Assembly: GCA_963790775.1 (NCBI GenBank)
Contig: CAWBPR010000017.1
Span: 10,460 to 74,459, forward strand
Source of the DNA: JASJBU01 sp963790775
GTDB lineage: Bacteria; Pseudomonadota; Gammaproteobacteria; Chromatiales; Chromatiaceae
DNA length: 64,000 nucleotides
Reading direction: 5' to 3'
Made by a program: the position numbers and the translations under genes. A model generated the notes under the pieces. It ran no database searches. It worked only from the letters and a program-made list of their open reading frames with translations, and was not told where the DNA came from. Positions 34,855 to 44,142 of this stretch are shown in pieces (the first letter of the stretch is position 1; the number at the start of each line of letters is the position of its first letter).

Positions 34855-36315
34855 TTATTTCTCCGAAGTTACCGGGAAAACCAGTCGAATACACAATCCA
34901 CCCAGTGCGGACGGAGCAGCCGCAATGGTGCCCTGATGCGCGTCCATAATATTCCTGCAGATCGCCAGTCCGAGACCCGCCCCCGCCGTGCGGCGACTGC
35001 GGGACGTTTCATGACGGTAGAGGGGTTCGAACAGTTTGTCGCACTCGTCTGCCTCGACGCCCGGCGGCGTGTCCTCGATTTTGATCACCACGCTGTCCTC
35101 GGTATCCGAGAGGGTGATCTCTATGCGTCCTGGTGAATCCGTGTAGGCCATCGCGTTTTCCAGAAGATTGACAAACAGTTGATCCAGGCGCTGGCTGTCC
35201 GCGCTGATCATGCCGTGGATTTCACCGATTACCTTTAACTCGATATCTTTTTCGCGGGCGCGCATCCGAACGGCCTCAACCGTGGCGGTGATGCACTGTT
35301 TGATATTGACCGGGGCGAATGAATAACGCAAACCTCCGATGTCCGACACGGACAGTTCGTAGAGATCGTCGATCAGGCGGCGCAGGCGCGTAACCTCCTG
35401 GTCCAGCGACAGGACCTGCTCCATATCGAGAGGGCGTATACCATCTTTTATGGTTTCGATCTCACCGGTGAGCACGGTCACCGGCGTGCGCAACTCGTGA
35501 GAAATATCGGCCAGCCAACGTTGGCGCGAAGCCCGGTTTTCCGCCAGCTTGTGTGCAAGCCGGTCCAGGTCACCCATCAATTGTCCCAGTTCATCTGTCC
35601 TGCGCTCGTTAAGACGCGTGGAATAATCGCCATTGGACAGCCGTGAAATACCGGAGATCGCACGTCGAATCGGAGCGAGTAAAATCCGGGTCAGCAACCA
35701 TGAAACAATGACAGCCAGAATCAGCGAGGTAACCCCGATTAAACCACTGGTGATCCACTGCTGGCTGGAAAACGCGGTTTCCTGGGGCGAGTCGAAATGC
35801 CTTCTTGGCGCACTGCGCAGTTCGCCCACCGCTTCCCCATCCACTGTCACTGACACCCTGATTGGTTTTAAGTCTGCAATGCCCGGCAGTGTGCCGGCAA
35901 TGACCCGACCGCTGGTACTGTACAAAGCGGTTGGCGGTCCCAGTGGTGGCGGTCTATCTCCCCGAGAGTCCGCTGTCGATGGTTCTGTCGGGCGTAACTC
36001 AGGGGGTGGCAACATACTGCCGGGTGGTGGCGGAATACCTGCCCTGATCCGCTCTTTGGGGTTCGCCGCCGAATGCTCCCACAATATCGCCTCGAAACGT
36101 TGTTCAGTCAGTGTTGACCAGGAATGACCGGCTGCAATATACGCCTGCGACAGATCGTTCGCGAGTAAATGCAGGCGTTTTTCCTCCAGTGCGTTGACAT
36201 AATCCAGAAACCCCTGTTCGAAACTCCAGCGTGCGAGTCCCAGGGTTGAAATCAATACCACAATGGTCAGGCCGAGGAATGCCAGGATCAGCTTTTTTGA
36301 GATTGTAAGCGCCAT
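34855..36315 (-). CDS. Sensor histidine kinase (BaeS-like)
   Basis: The 486-residue product has two membrane helices (residues about 8-28 and 193-213). They bracket a periplasmic sensor region that includes a remarkable proline-rich stretch (I-P-P-P-P-G-S-M-L-P-P-P-E). A HAMP domain follows, then the phosphoacceptor box D-I-S-H-E-L-R-T-P, an N-box (N-L-L-E-N-A-M-A-Y) and the ATP lid motifs (D-T-P-P-G-V, G-A-G-L-G-L-A-I). It would sense an envelope signal and phosphorylate the adjacent regulator. The proline-rich sensor is shared in style with the small exported protein and other island B products. Confidence 0.92.
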   Translation of the reverse strand: MALTISKKLILAFLGLTIVVLISTLGLARWSFEQGFLDYVNALEEKRLHLLANDLSQAYIAAGHSWSTLTEQRFEAILWEHSAANPKERIRAGIPPPPGSMLPPPELRPTEPSTADSRGDRPPPLGPPTALYSTSGRVIAGTLPGIADLKPIRVSVTVDGEAVGELRSAPRRHFDSPQETAFSSQQWITSGLIGVTSLILAVIVSWLLTRILLAPIRRAISGISRLSNGDYSTRLNERRTDELGQLMGDLDRLAHKLAENRASRQRWLADISHELRTPVTVLTGEIETIKDGIRPLDMEQVLSLDQEVTRLRRLIDDLYELSVSDIGGLRYSFAPVNIKQCITATVEAVRMRAREKDIELKVIGEIHGMISADSQRLDQLFVNLLENAMAYTDSPGRIEITLSDTEDSVVIKIEDTPPGVEADECDKLFEPLYRHETSRSRRTAGAGLGLAICRNIMDAHQGTIAAAPSALGGLCIRLVFPVTSEK

Positions 36316-36456
36316 GGCCCAAGTATAACCACCCGTCGTCGTCCAAACAGCCGTTTCGGATCGAATACTGGAGTTTTAACAGGTCTATGCACATTTTCTA
36401 CACATTTCCCTTTTAGAATTGAAAGAACATCAAACAACCATAACCAGGGAATAGCC

Positions 36457-37101
36457 ATGAAGCCTGATCAAGTATTAATTCCTGTTTTACTCACCATGAT
36501 ACTTTCGACAACCGCACTTTACGCACAGGACAATACCATGAGTTTTTTCGTCACCAGCGCAGGGTCGGGTAAAGGGGGTGATCTGGGAGGGCTGAAAGGC
36601 GCCGATTCACATTGTGCAAAGCTTGCAAAAGCCGTTGGCTCGAAGAAAAAGCAATGGCGCGCTTACCTGAGCACCGAGGCTGACGGTAAACGCGGTATCA
36701 GCGCACGGGACAGAATTGGCCAGGGTCCGTGGTATAACGCAAAAGGCGTACTCATCGCAAAAAACATTACCGAATTACATCTTTACAACAAAACAATCCT
36801 CAAGGAGACCGCGCTCAACGAAAAAGGCGAAATCGTCAATGGCCGGGGTGACCAACCGAATCTGCACGACATGCTGACCGGCAGCATGGACGACGGCACC
36901 GCCTATTTTCCGGATACCGAAGACCACACCTGTAACAACTGGACCAGTAGTGATGCCGGTTCGGCGCAGGTGGGTCACCATGATCGTCACGGTGGCGGCA
37001 ACCTGTCATGGACCTCGGCCCATGCCAGCCGCGGCTGCAGCATGGAAGCCCTGGCAAAAACCGGCGGCGCGGGCCTGTTTTACTGTTTTGCGGCTGATTA
37101 G
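36457..37101 (+). CDS. Secreted lectin-like (DUF1554-type) protein
   Basis: The 214-residue product has a signal peptide (L-L-T-M-I-L-S-T-T-A-L-Y-A). The domain then starts F-F-V-T-S-A-G-S-G-K-G-G-D-L-G-G-L-K-G-A-D and contains cysteines spaced as in the C-type-lectin-like DUF1554 fold (S-H-C-A-K, H-T-C-N-N-W-T-S, R-G-C-S, F-Y-C-F). W-R-A-Y-L-S supports the same family. Such proteins are secreted or surface-exposed; ligand binding is not proven. It is divergent from the sensor kinase, across a 141-bp gap that should hold both promoters. Confidence 0.72.
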   Translation: MKPDQVLIPVLLTMILSTTALYAQDNTMSFFVTSAGSGKGGDLGGLKGADSHCAKLAKAVGSKKKQWRAYLSTEADGKRGISARDRIGQGPWYNAKGVLIAKNITELHLYNKTILKETALNEKGEIVNGRGDQPNLHDMLTGSMDDGTAYFPDTEDHTCNNWTSSDAGSAQVGHHDRHGGGNLSWTSAHASRGCSMEALAKTGGAGLFYCFAAD

Positions 37102-37180
37102 CCAGGCATTAACAAAGCGGAGCATCTGGCGATAGTCAGATGCATGCTCATGCTTGTTTCAGTTTATCGAAGGAGATCCT

Positions 37181-38200
37181 ATGTCCAGACCTGGCCTGAT
37201 CAGCATTCTGTTAATTATTTTATGGTCTCAGTCGCTTCTTGCGCAAAAGATGGAAAACAACCCAGGGCTTGTTTATGACGCACAGCTTAGTGCTTATCAA
37301 TATGATTTTGAGGTGCGCTATTTTTCCATTGATTCTCAGCGCCAGACCTTGAAGATGGCCTATGTCTTTCTTGAAGGCAAGTCTGATAAACCGGTGGTCA
37401 CCTTGCTGCATGGAAAAAACTTTACCGCCCACTACTGGACGCCCACGGCACGCTATTTAAACAAAAAAGGCTACGGGGTACTTATTCCTGACCAGATAGG
37501 ATTTGGCAAATCATCGAAACCGGCACACTACCAGTATTCTTTTCCTGTCCTGGCACATCATACCCGGGCCTTGATGACTTCCTTGAAAATTGAAAAGACC
37601 CTTGTCATGGGCCATTCTATGGGAGGCATGCTGGCCAGTCGTTTTGCGCTGATGTACCCGCAATTTACAGAAATGCTTATCCTGGTTAACCCTATCGGTC
37701 TGGAAAATTACCTTCAATACGTAGAATACAAGGATACTGATTTTTTCTACAACAATGAGTTAGCCAAGACCCCCGAGGGCATTAAACGTTATCAACAAGA
37801 TAACTATTATGCCGGCCAGTGGAATGAGCAATATGAGGCGCTCACTCACTTTATGATCGGGCAGATTCAAGGGCCGGATAAAGAGCTTGTTGCCTGGGTC
37901 AATGCACAGACCTACGACATGATATTTACCCAGCCTGTTATTACAGAGTTCAAGGATTTATCCATTCCGGTCAGGTTAATTATTGGTACCCGTGATCGTA
38001 CCGGCCCGGGTAGAAACTGGAAAAAGCCAGGTGTCGATTATGAACTGGGTCGTTACGATCGCTTGGGCAAAGCAGCAGCCAGGCTCATACCCGATGCCGA
38101 ACTTTATGAATTAGCAGATCTGGGGCATTTGCCCCAGATTGAAAATTTCGATCGCTTCAAGATTGCCCTCGACAAGGCATTGGCTACTTTAGAGAGATAA
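37181..38200 (+). CDS. Exported alpha/beta hydrolase
   Basis: The 339-residue product has a signal peptide (I-S-I-L-L-I-I-L-W-S-Q-S-L-L-A) and an alpha/beta-hydrolase domain. L-L-H-G-K-N-F forms the oxyanion region, G-H-S-M-G-G-M carries the nucleophile serine, D-R-T-G-P the acid region, and L-G-H-L-P-Q the catalytic histidine. It is therefore probably a periplasmic hydrolase of the haloalkane-dehalogenase/epoxide-hydrolase-like broad group; the substrate is unknown. ATG 37181 follows AGGAGATCCT. It follows the lectin-like gene by 79 bp on the same strand. Confidence 0.83.
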   Translation: MSRPGLISILLIILWSQSLLAQKMENNPGLVYDAQLSAYQYDFEVRYFSIDSQRQTLKMAYVFLEGKSDKPVVTLLHGKNFTAHYWTPTARYLNKKGYGVLIPDQIGFGKSSKPAHYQYSFPVLAHHTRALMTSLKIEKTLVMGHSMGGMLASRFALMYPQFTEMLILVNPIGLENYLQYVEYKDTDFFYNNELAKTPEGIKRYQQDNYYAGQWNEQYEALTHFMIGQIQGPDKELVAWVNAQTYDMIFTQPVITEFKDLSIPVRLIIGTRDRTGPGRNWKKPGVDYELGRYDRLGKAAARLIPDAELYELADLGHLPQIENFDRFKIALDKALATLER

Positions 38201-38265
38201 GCGATTCATTTTGACCGTGATTCCTTCTGGAGGAAGTAGTTTAATGACAAACCATACCCTGAAAA

Positions 38266-39060
38266 GTGTCTGATCGACTTCGACAGGCGCATGCCGACAG
38301 GCAAAGAGGCGTAGTGGCACAAATCGCGTTTGGCTTCGTGGTACTTCTCCTGGCCGGTACGGCAATTGCCGTAGAGTGTCCGGGAACTCCCCGTACGGTT
38401 GTTGGAACGGTGTATTGCGACAACCTGTTCACGCTCTGGGTGAATGGCCGGAAGGTCGCCACCGACCCGGTCGCATTCACTCCCCATCAGGCTGTTCGAG
38501 TGGCTTTCGAATGGGACGGCACTTCCAGTCTAAGCTACGCCATTCAGTGTGAAGACTATGCCTCCGAATCGGGCTACGAATACACGGGATCCGCCAGACC
38601 GCAACTGGGCGACGGTGCCCTGATAGCGGCGTTCGAAGATGGACTGGGCACCGTGACCGCAGCAAGCTGGCGCGTTTACACCGTAACCTTTGGACCCACT
38701 GATGCCAGTCGCGCGGCCGGTTGCTCGGCCGACAAGCTTGGCATGTGTGTGGTGGAGAATCGAGGAATGCCTGAAGGATGGACAAGACCGGATTTCGACG
38801 ACAGCACCTGGGCGTTCGCAACGCCCTACAGTGCAGCCGAGGCCGGCTGGGGCAGGCGACCGACCTGGTCACCTGAAGAGGGTTGTTGCACGCTCACATC
38901 GCCTGTTGATCGTTCCAGCCTGGGTTGCGACCAGTCACTGAAAGAGAGCGAGTGTCTGGACCCACGCGTGGAATTTGCGGGGAGTTCGGCGGGTTTCATC
39001 TGGGCTGCCGACCTCGAGCGAGACAACCGCGTACTCTTCCGCTATACAGGCGAATTGTGA
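38266..39060 (+). CDS. Secreted protein of unknown function
   Basis: The 264-residue frame contains a signal peptide (A-F-G-F-V-V-L-L-L-A-G-T-A-I-A) that begins about 20 residues in. GTG 38314 (preceded by AGAGG) may therefore be the true start, giving 248 residues. The mature protein is rich in strands and cysteines (T-V-Y-C-D-N, I-Q-C-E-D, A-G-C-S-A-D, G-M-C-V-V) and has the motif P-D-F-D-D-S-T-W, which in other proteins belongs to galactose-binding-like jelly rolls. The repeated N-G and D-G-x turns fit a carbohydrate-binding fold. I cannot name a family. Confidence 0.6.
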   Translation: MSDRLRQAHADRQRGVVAQIAFGFVVLLLAGTAIAVECPGTPRTVVGTVYCDNLFTLWVNGRKVATDPVAFTPHQAVRVAFEWDGTSSLSYAIQCEDYASESGYEYTGSARPQLGDGALIAAFEDGLGTVTAASWRVYTVTFGPTDASRAAGCSADKLGMCVVENRGMPEGWTRPDFDDSTWAFATPYSAAEAGWGRRPTWSPEEGCCTLTSPVDRSSLGCDQSLKESECLDPRVEFAGSSAGFIWAADLERDNRVLFRYTGEL

Positions 39061-39105
39061 TGGCGACTAATAAACAACTGTGGCGTCAACCTTAACAAAA
39101 ATTGA

Positions 39106-39260
39106 TTAACAGGCCCATTCGCACTTGTCGGCAGTATTTTTTATGGTCATGTTAAGACCCTCTAAATTGATCCAGGCCTGCCAGTTCTCATTGTCTATTT
39201 TCGGGTAGTCGAGCCGGTAATGATTCCAGTGGCTTTCTTTACGCATGAGCGATGCCTTAA
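39106..39260 (-). pseudogene. C-terminal fragment of an FrdA/AprA-like flavoprotein
   Basis: The minus strand encodes A-S-L-M-R-K-E-S-H-W-N-H, then Y-R-L-D-Y-P-K-I-D-N-E-N-W-Q-A-W-I-N, ending at TAA 39106-39108. This matches the end of the flavoprotein gene at 42118-43881 closely (about 83 percent at DNA level by eye over 100 bp), but nothing before about 39260 belongs to that gene. It is a remnant of a second copy or of an ancestral duplication, now abutting the truncated antiporter. It shows that this part of island B was rebuilt by recombination. Confidence 0.8.
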
Positions 39261-39303
39261 ATCTGGCGGCTTACGGCAGCACGTCGAATACGCACGAAAG
39301 ATG

Positions 39304-40424
39304 TCAGCGATACCGTGCCTCCATCAGATCGATCTGCCTTACCAGCCTGCGAGAAATCTCATCCGAGATTGTGTACTCACGTGCCAACTTGAAAATTGCC
39401 TCGCGCTCGGCCTGCAAGGCGGCCAGACCCAGCACAAGCGCAGTAGTATCAGGATGACGGTGACTGCGAGTGCATAGCCAGGTAGCCACCAGGCCGAGAG
39501 ATGGCCGGTTTCCTCCACCGACTCAGCCGCACGGCGCAGGATGCCCGGAAGTTGTTCACCGAGCATGACGAACATGATGCCGTTGAGTGCAAACTGCACC
39601 GTATCCCAGACCACGGTGCGCTGCACCCGGGTCGTGGCCAGCGCAAGTCCGGTGAGTTCGACATAGCTCATGGTGATGCCGGAAGCGACCGCCGCGAGGA
39701 TGCCGGAAGCACCGAGGCGTTCAGCAATCAGATAGGCCCCGAAGGGTATCAGCAGATTGACCAGGATCGGGGAACCGCTTTCCTCGCCGAAGCGCCGTGT
39801 CAGCCACAGATGCGTAAAACTCACGCCCAGGGTGACAGCGACGCCGACCGTCAGTCCGACCAGCGCCACCCAGAAAAACGTGAGCGAAGCCGACCCGATG
39901 GAAAAGCTGCCGGTCATGGCCGCCGCCACCGCAAACCTGAAACACACCAGTCCTGATGCATCATTGAGCAGCGATTCGCCCTGGAGGATGTGCATCATGC
40001 GCCTGGGAATGGGCGCTCGTGCAGCAATCGAGGATACGGCCACCGGATCGGTGGGCGACACGATGGCAGCCAGCGCAAAGGCCACCGCCAGCGGCATGGC
40101 GGGAATCATCCAGTGGACCAGGAAGCCCGCGCCGACCACGGTGAACACCACGAGGCCGAAAGCCAACGCGAGAATGATGGCCTTATCGCGAAACAACCCG
40201 GACTTGGGAATTCGCCAGCCGTCGATAAACAGCAGCGGCGGCAGGAAGAGCAGAAAGAATATTTTCGGGTCCAGCACCACGCTATGGATCGAGAACGCTG
40301 ACACCACGGCTCCGAGCGCGATCTGCACCAGCGGCAGCGGAATGGACAAGGGCACCGTCCTGACCAGATAGCCGCTGGCCACCACCGCCAGCAGCATCGC
40401 CAGCACCACTTCTATCGAATGCAC
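39304..40424 (-). pseudogene. CPA1-type Na+/H+ antiporter with internal deletion and frameshift
   Basis: The first 330 residues have the membrane core of a CPA1 sodium/proton exchanger, including P-T-D-P-V-A-V (the ion-site motif) and G-E-S-L-L-N-D-A-S-G. Near 39450 the frame breaks. The typical cytoplasmic tail A-L-Q-A-E-R-E-A-I-F-K-L-A-R then appears in another frame and ends at 39304. Even joined, the protein would be about 380 residues, well short of the usual 500-550, so a segment has also been lost between the two parts. It is probably not functional. Confidence 0.8.
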
Positions 40425-40447
40425 ATTCCCTCTGTTACCACAACCAG

Positions 40448-40668
40448 ATCCGGTAGTGTCCGGTTAAATTGAGACGCACAGGCTGTAAAGCCACTATCAA
40501 TGCGGGTTTTAGCGATTCATGGGTGTTCACAATTTGAGTTTCAATCTGCACATTTGCGATGCTTCCGGGTTTGAAGGACCTGGAGTAGCATGAACGTGGG
40601 GAGGCGCTGTTTACGCGAATCATTGATACATGTCGTGGAAGACCTTTAGCCGCATCATTGATCGTACA
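40448..40668 (+). mobile_element. Possible IS4-type (DUF4372) transposase remnant
   Basis: Bases 40590-40668 encode M-N-V-G-R and, in neighbouring frames, L-F-T-R-I-I-D and M-S-W-K-T-F-S-R-I-I-D. This resembles the N-terminus of DUF4372 transposases (M-N-V-G-K-T-L-F-type) with frameshifts. The sequence TAGTGTCCGGTTAA at about 40452 looks like an insertion-sequence end. It is cut off at the TauE/SafE gene. The call rests on short matches and is tentative. Confidence 0.35.
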
Positions 40669-41407
40669 ACAAAAGCCCCCAGATGATCTTGACTGCGGTC
40701 CCTAACAGGACCAGTCCAATGATGTACTTGAGCTGTTGACCTTTGAGTTTTTCGCTCATTAACCACGCACCGAGTGCGGCCCCTCCCGCCGAGGCAATAC
40801 CGGTGGCACCAACCAGAGAATAGTCGATTCCCGAAAGCGTGGCGTGGGCAAAGAAACCTGTCAGCGAAGCAAACACGACAACGAAAGAAGCGGTTGCCGA
40901 CGCACGTTTGGGTTCAACCCCGGACCCCGCCAATGCCGGTACGATAATGCTGCCGCCTCCAACCCCAAGCAGGCCGCCGATAAAACCCGCAACACCGCCA
41001 AGGGCTGAACCACTCAACATCTGGCTTCGTGCACTGCGCTGAATTCGCGAAGCTTTTGGCGTATACAACATCATCATGAGGCTGGCGAAAACAAGAAAAC
41101 CGGAGAACATCCACAGCAGGAAATGACGGTCCAGCCCCTGGCTGACGTGAACGCCGATTGGCGACAACGCCACAGCCACAACCAGGATCGGCAGTGCCAA
41201 CCGCCATTCGACCAGACGCTTACGAATGAATGTCGTTGTGGACACGCTCGTCGATATTGCATTCAGAAGCAAGGCGGTGGCCATCGCCACATGAATTTCG
41301 ACCCCCAGTGCCAGGAAGATCGGAACCAGGATAAAGGCGGCCCCGACTCCGGCCATGGCCATGACGGCGGTCAGAAAAAACGTTGCGACGGCAGCGATGG
41401 TAAGCAT
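40655..41407 (-). CDS. TauE/SafE (TSUP) family membrane transporter
   Basis: The 250-residue product has seven to eight membrane helices arranged in two similar halves, with the TSUP signature G-x-G-G-G-S-I-I-V-P-A-L in the second half (G-L-L-G-V-G-G-G-S-I-I-V) and the parallel G-V-G-A-A-F-I-L-V-P in the first. Family members move sulfite, sulfoacetate, thiosulfate or other anions. It is the last gene of a minus-strand operon of redox proteins, so export of a product of that pathway is plausible, but the substrate is unknown. Confidence 0.85.
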   Translation of the reverse strand: MLTIAAVATFFLTAVMAMAGVGAAFILVPIFLALGVEIHVAMATALLLNAISTSVSTTTFIRKRLVEWRLALPILVVAVALSPIGVHVSQGLDRHFLLWMFSGFLVFASLMMMLYTPKASRIQRSARSQMLSGSALGGVAGFIGGLLGVGGGSIIVPALAGSGVEPKRASATASFVVVFASLTGFFAHATLSGIDYSLVGATGIASAGGAALGAWLMSEKLKGQQLKYIIGLVLLGTAVKIIWGLLLYDQ

Positions 41408-41425
41408 TACAATACCTTGGCATCA

Positions 41426-42040
41426 TCAAAATACGGCATGTCCAGCCCGCTTTTCCCGGCAAGGAATACAAAGCCGTCCGGCTTCCGTGTCGATCAGTTT
41501 GTCGACAAAGACACGTTCCCCGCATTGAGCGCACAGGTCCGTGTCAAAGCAGCCTTTACCGCGCGAAAGTTCGAACGGCTCCTTCGGCCCGATCTCCAGA
41601 AACATTGCCTCCGGCATTGACATAACCTTGTTTACCAGAGGGTCGCTAACTTCGGCTGGAATATCCTGTGGCGCTACACCTTGTTTGCGCTGGGCAACAA
41701 AAGGCGAGTTGAGCATCTTGCCGAAAAACTCATCCTTCAAACGCACACGTACTGAACGACCGGCCTTTACGTCGATCAGAGTAAAAGCCATCTTGTTGTA
41801 ATAGCGCTTCTCGATGTTCGACTTGCCATAGGTGCATCCGGTAGCCGACATCACGCCATCCAGAAAGCACCCGGCGGCATGGCCTTTTCCGGTTTCTGAA
41901 ATAACATGCAGTTCTTTGTCCTGTGCCCGTTTCACACCGAGAGCGAGCATCGCCGCTTGTGCAGTGCGATAGCCTAAAGGCATTGCCGGGCACTTATGGC
42001 CATGGAACGCCATCGCAACTTCGAGTTCATCCTGTGTCAT
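41426..42040 (-). CDS. FmdE-family protein with C-terminal zinc finger
   Basis: The 204-residue product has the FmdE (FwdE) domain: A-F-H-G-H-K-C-P-A-M-P-L-G-Y-R-T near the start, and G-K-G-H-A-A-G-C-F-L-D-G-V, with a cluster of His and Cys. It ends with a C-x2-C ... C-x2-C finger (L-C-A-Q-C-G-E ... R-L-C-I-P-C-R-E) of DksA/TraR type. FmdE proteins are named after a subunit linked to formylmethanofuran dehydrogenase, but in bacteria they occur with molybdenum/tungsten or FeS enzymes and their role is unproven. ATG 42040 follows GGAGATGATGTA; an in-frame start at 42121 is disfavoured. It lies between the flavoprotein and the TSUP transporter. Confidence 0.85.
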   Translation of the reverse strand: MTQDELEVAMAFHGHKCPAMPLGYRTAQAAMLALGVKRAQDKELHVISETGKGHAAGCFLDGVMSATGCTYGKSNIEKRYYNKMAFTLIDVKAGRSVRVRLKDEFFGKMLNSPFVAQRKQGVAPQDIPAEVSDPLVNKVMSMPEAMFLEIGPKEPFELSRGKGCFDTDLCAQCGERVFVDKLIDTEAGRLCIPCREKRAGHAVF

Positions 42041-42117
42041 TACATCATCTCCTTCGCGAATCGCGTGAGTATAATCGGGTACTGAATTTTTCCTGAACAG
42101 CTTGCAACACCCGAGGA

Positions 42118-43881
42118 TCACACTGACTCCGGCCAGCAGCCGAAGGTCTGTTTTTCCAGTTGCATGTTGCCTTCCACGTCTTTGTAGATATTGATCCAGG
42201 CCTGCCAGTTTTCGTTATCGATTTCCGGGTAGTCGAGTCGGTAATGACTGCAGCGACTCTCTTTACGCATCAGCGATGCCTTCAATTTCATCTCGGCCGT
42301 CACGATCATGTTCCTGGTTTCATGAGCGAGCCTTAATTGATGACGGTCTTCTGCGAGCAGCATGGGAACATGGTGCTCTTTCAGTTCCTCCACATAGGCC
42401 AGTGCGCCGTTCATCATGCGTTCTTTCTTGATGTACAGAACGAAGTTAGGGATCATCACGGCTTGCAGCACCTGGGTCACCCAGGCCGGGCTGTAGCCTT
42501 TCTCTCTTTTCAGGGGCGCAAGGATTTCTGCTTTGATTTGATTCTGCTTTGCCTCTGCAACCGGAATACGTGTAACGTCAGCACTCGCAAGGGCAGCCGC
42601 TGCGCCGGCCATGGCGCCTTGCACGGCTGATCCCGCCAGTGAACTGCCGATCTGGGTATAGATACCGCCGGACATATAGGAACCCAGCGCATCCCCCGCT
42701 GCGTAAAGCCCCGGAACCGTGCTCAGGCCGGTATCATCGACAGGCACCAATCCCTCGGATTTGTGGATGGCCATACCCGCTGACGATCCACCGACTGACT
42801 CGCCCCCCATCCCCGGAGGCCCGTCGTGTTTGTTTTGTCTGAACAGGGCAAACAGACCCTGTTCCTGTCGTGGCGGCGGTGGTGGCGGTCTGTCGTGTTC
42901 GCGAAATGCCGCAGGTACATAAGGTCCACCTGAGAGTTCCGCGGAGTCATTGCCAGGCCTGCGACCCGGTCTCGGCGGCCCCATCGCAACCGGACCGCCT
43001 TGCATGTAGGCTCGATAGTTAAGATCAACACCGAGATGGTGATTGATCCTAATCTCAGTGGTGGTCGGTCTCTCTTCGACCTGACCATGCCAGTTGTCGT
43101 AACAGGAACCCGAGTTTTCCGCAGAAGCCGGATGACCGTCATTCCACTCTTTACCGGTAATTTTTGCGCCAATGTCATACGCCATGATGGAACCGTCATG
43201 GGTCAGATCGCACACCGGGAAACCACTCGGCTTGAAGCCGCCCGATCCCGTGCAGAGAATGACGGTTTTTGCCGAGAAATGGATGACTTTGTTTTCATCC
43301 AGGCTGAATCCTGAAGCGCCCACTACGCGGCCTTTCTCTTTCAGAAGATGCGTTATCATTACACGCTCTATCAGCGGAATATTGCGCGCTTCGACAGGAC
43401 GCAAAAAGCTGTTGGCATATAAGGCAGAATCAAAAAAACCCCACGATTTCAGTTCCTGCACACGGTCATAGGAATGCTCGGCAAGCTGGCGGGTAAATAC
43501 CGGGTTGTTGGTACCGATGGCAGACTCCGAGACTTTGGCGACAAAGTCATCGATGCTCATCGACGCATTCGACTTGTCGTAACTGAAAATGCCTTTGGCA
43601 AATGGCGTCAGGCCCGAACTGCCCAGACGACCCTTGGAAACCATCGTGACTTTGGCGCCGGCGTCATGCGCCTTGACAGCCGCGAACAGCGCAGCCATTC
43701 CGCCACCTATCACAAGCACATCGGTTTCATGCACCTCTTGCTTAAAATCCTTCGCGTTAATTTTGGGTCTGTTGATAACGGGCTCCGCACCAAATGCCAG
43801 AGAAGCAAACGCGGCCGCGCCAACAACGCTGGCCGTCACGCCCATGAACTGACGTCGCGAAATGTCTGTATCTGAACTCAT
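42118..43881 (-). CDS. Tat-exported FrdA/AprA-like FAD flavoprotein
   Basis: The 587-residue product has a twin-arginine signal (S-R-R-Q-F-M-G at residues 8-14), an FAD Rossmann motif (V-L-V-I-G-G-G-M-A-A-L), the R-L-G-S-S-G-type flavin segment, and a late G-L-Y-A-A-G-D-A-L-G motif. Its C-terminus (R-L-D-Y-P-E-I-D-N-E-N-W) resembles the AprA/FrdA group. Between the two FAD parts lies an unusual proline/glycine/arginine-rich insert (about residues 305-370, with P-P-R-P-G-R-R-P-G and D-R-P-P-P-P-P-P). No haem motif is present. It should be a folded periplasmic oxidoreductase receiving electrons through the ferredoxin gene upstream; its substrate is unknown. GGAGGTAACG precedes ATG 43881. Confidence 0.87.
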   Translation of the reverse strand: MSSDTDISRRQFMGVTASVVGAAAFASLAFGAEPVINRPKINAKDFKQEVHETDVLVIGGGMAALFAAVKAHDAGAKVTMVSKGRLGSSGLTPFAKGIFSYDKSNASMSIDDFVAKVSESAIGTNNPVFTRQLAEHSYDRVQELKSWGFFDSALYANSFLRPVEARNIPLIERVMITHLLKEKGRVVGASGFSLDENKVIHFSAKTVILCTGSGGFKPSGFPVCDLTHDGSIMAYDIGAKITGKEWNDGHPASAENSGSCYDNWHGQVEERPTTTEIRINHHLGVDLNYRAYMQGGPVAMGPPRPGRRPGNDSAELSGGPYVPAAFREHDRPPPPPPRQEQGLFALFRQNKHDGPPGMGGESVGGSSAGMAIHKSEGLVPVDDTGLSTVPGLYAAGDALGSYMSGGIYTQIGSSLAGSAVQGAMAGAAAALASADVTRIPVAEAKQNQIKAEILAPLKREKGYSPAWVTQVLQAVMIPNFVLYIKKERMMNGALAYVEELKEHHVPMLLAEDRHQLRLAHETRNMIVTAEMKLKASLMRKESRCSHYRLDYPEIDNENWQAWINIYKDVEGNMQLEKQTFGCWPESV

Positions 43882-43886
43882 ATTCG

Positions 43887-44103
43887 TTACCTCCAGGAAA
43901 CCATGACCGGAATGCTTTTCTCCGGTGTTATGGTGATCGCATTAACGGGACAATAGAGACGGCATAGATGGCATATCTGGCAGTCTTCGGGATACGCAAT
44001 CACGGCTTTTTTCCGTTTCTCGTCAAACTGAATCACGTCGGTCGGACAGGTGGAAATACAGGTTTTGCAACCTATACAGCCAGATAATTTGATGGATTGG
44101 CAT
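43887..44103 (-). CDS. 2[4Fe-4S] ferredoxin, apparent 5' frameshift
   Basis: The minus strand encodes two classical cluster motifs, C-I-G-C-K-T-C-I-S-T-C-P and C-Q-I-C-H-L-C-R-L-Y-C-P, in 70-odd residues ending at TAA 43887-43889, directly in the ribosome site of the flavoprotein. The frame has no start codon. ATG 44103, behind GAGG, would read M-P-I and then needs 5 missing bases (a CAATC-type repeat unit) to enter the ferredoxin frame at Q-S-I-K-L-S-G. The gene is thus either broken by a short repeat contraction or misassembled there. It would pass electrons to the Tat flavoprotein. Lacking its own signal, it could be exported as a hitchhiker (inference). Confidence 0.8.
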
Positions 44104-44142
44104 GGCGTTACCTCGTAGACCTGTACTTAGAACGAAAGCTGT

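Noticed and set aside
38266..38487. Minus-strand frames overlapping the secreted protein start
   Set aside because: They lack ribosome sites and domains; the plus-strand signal peptide is more convincing.
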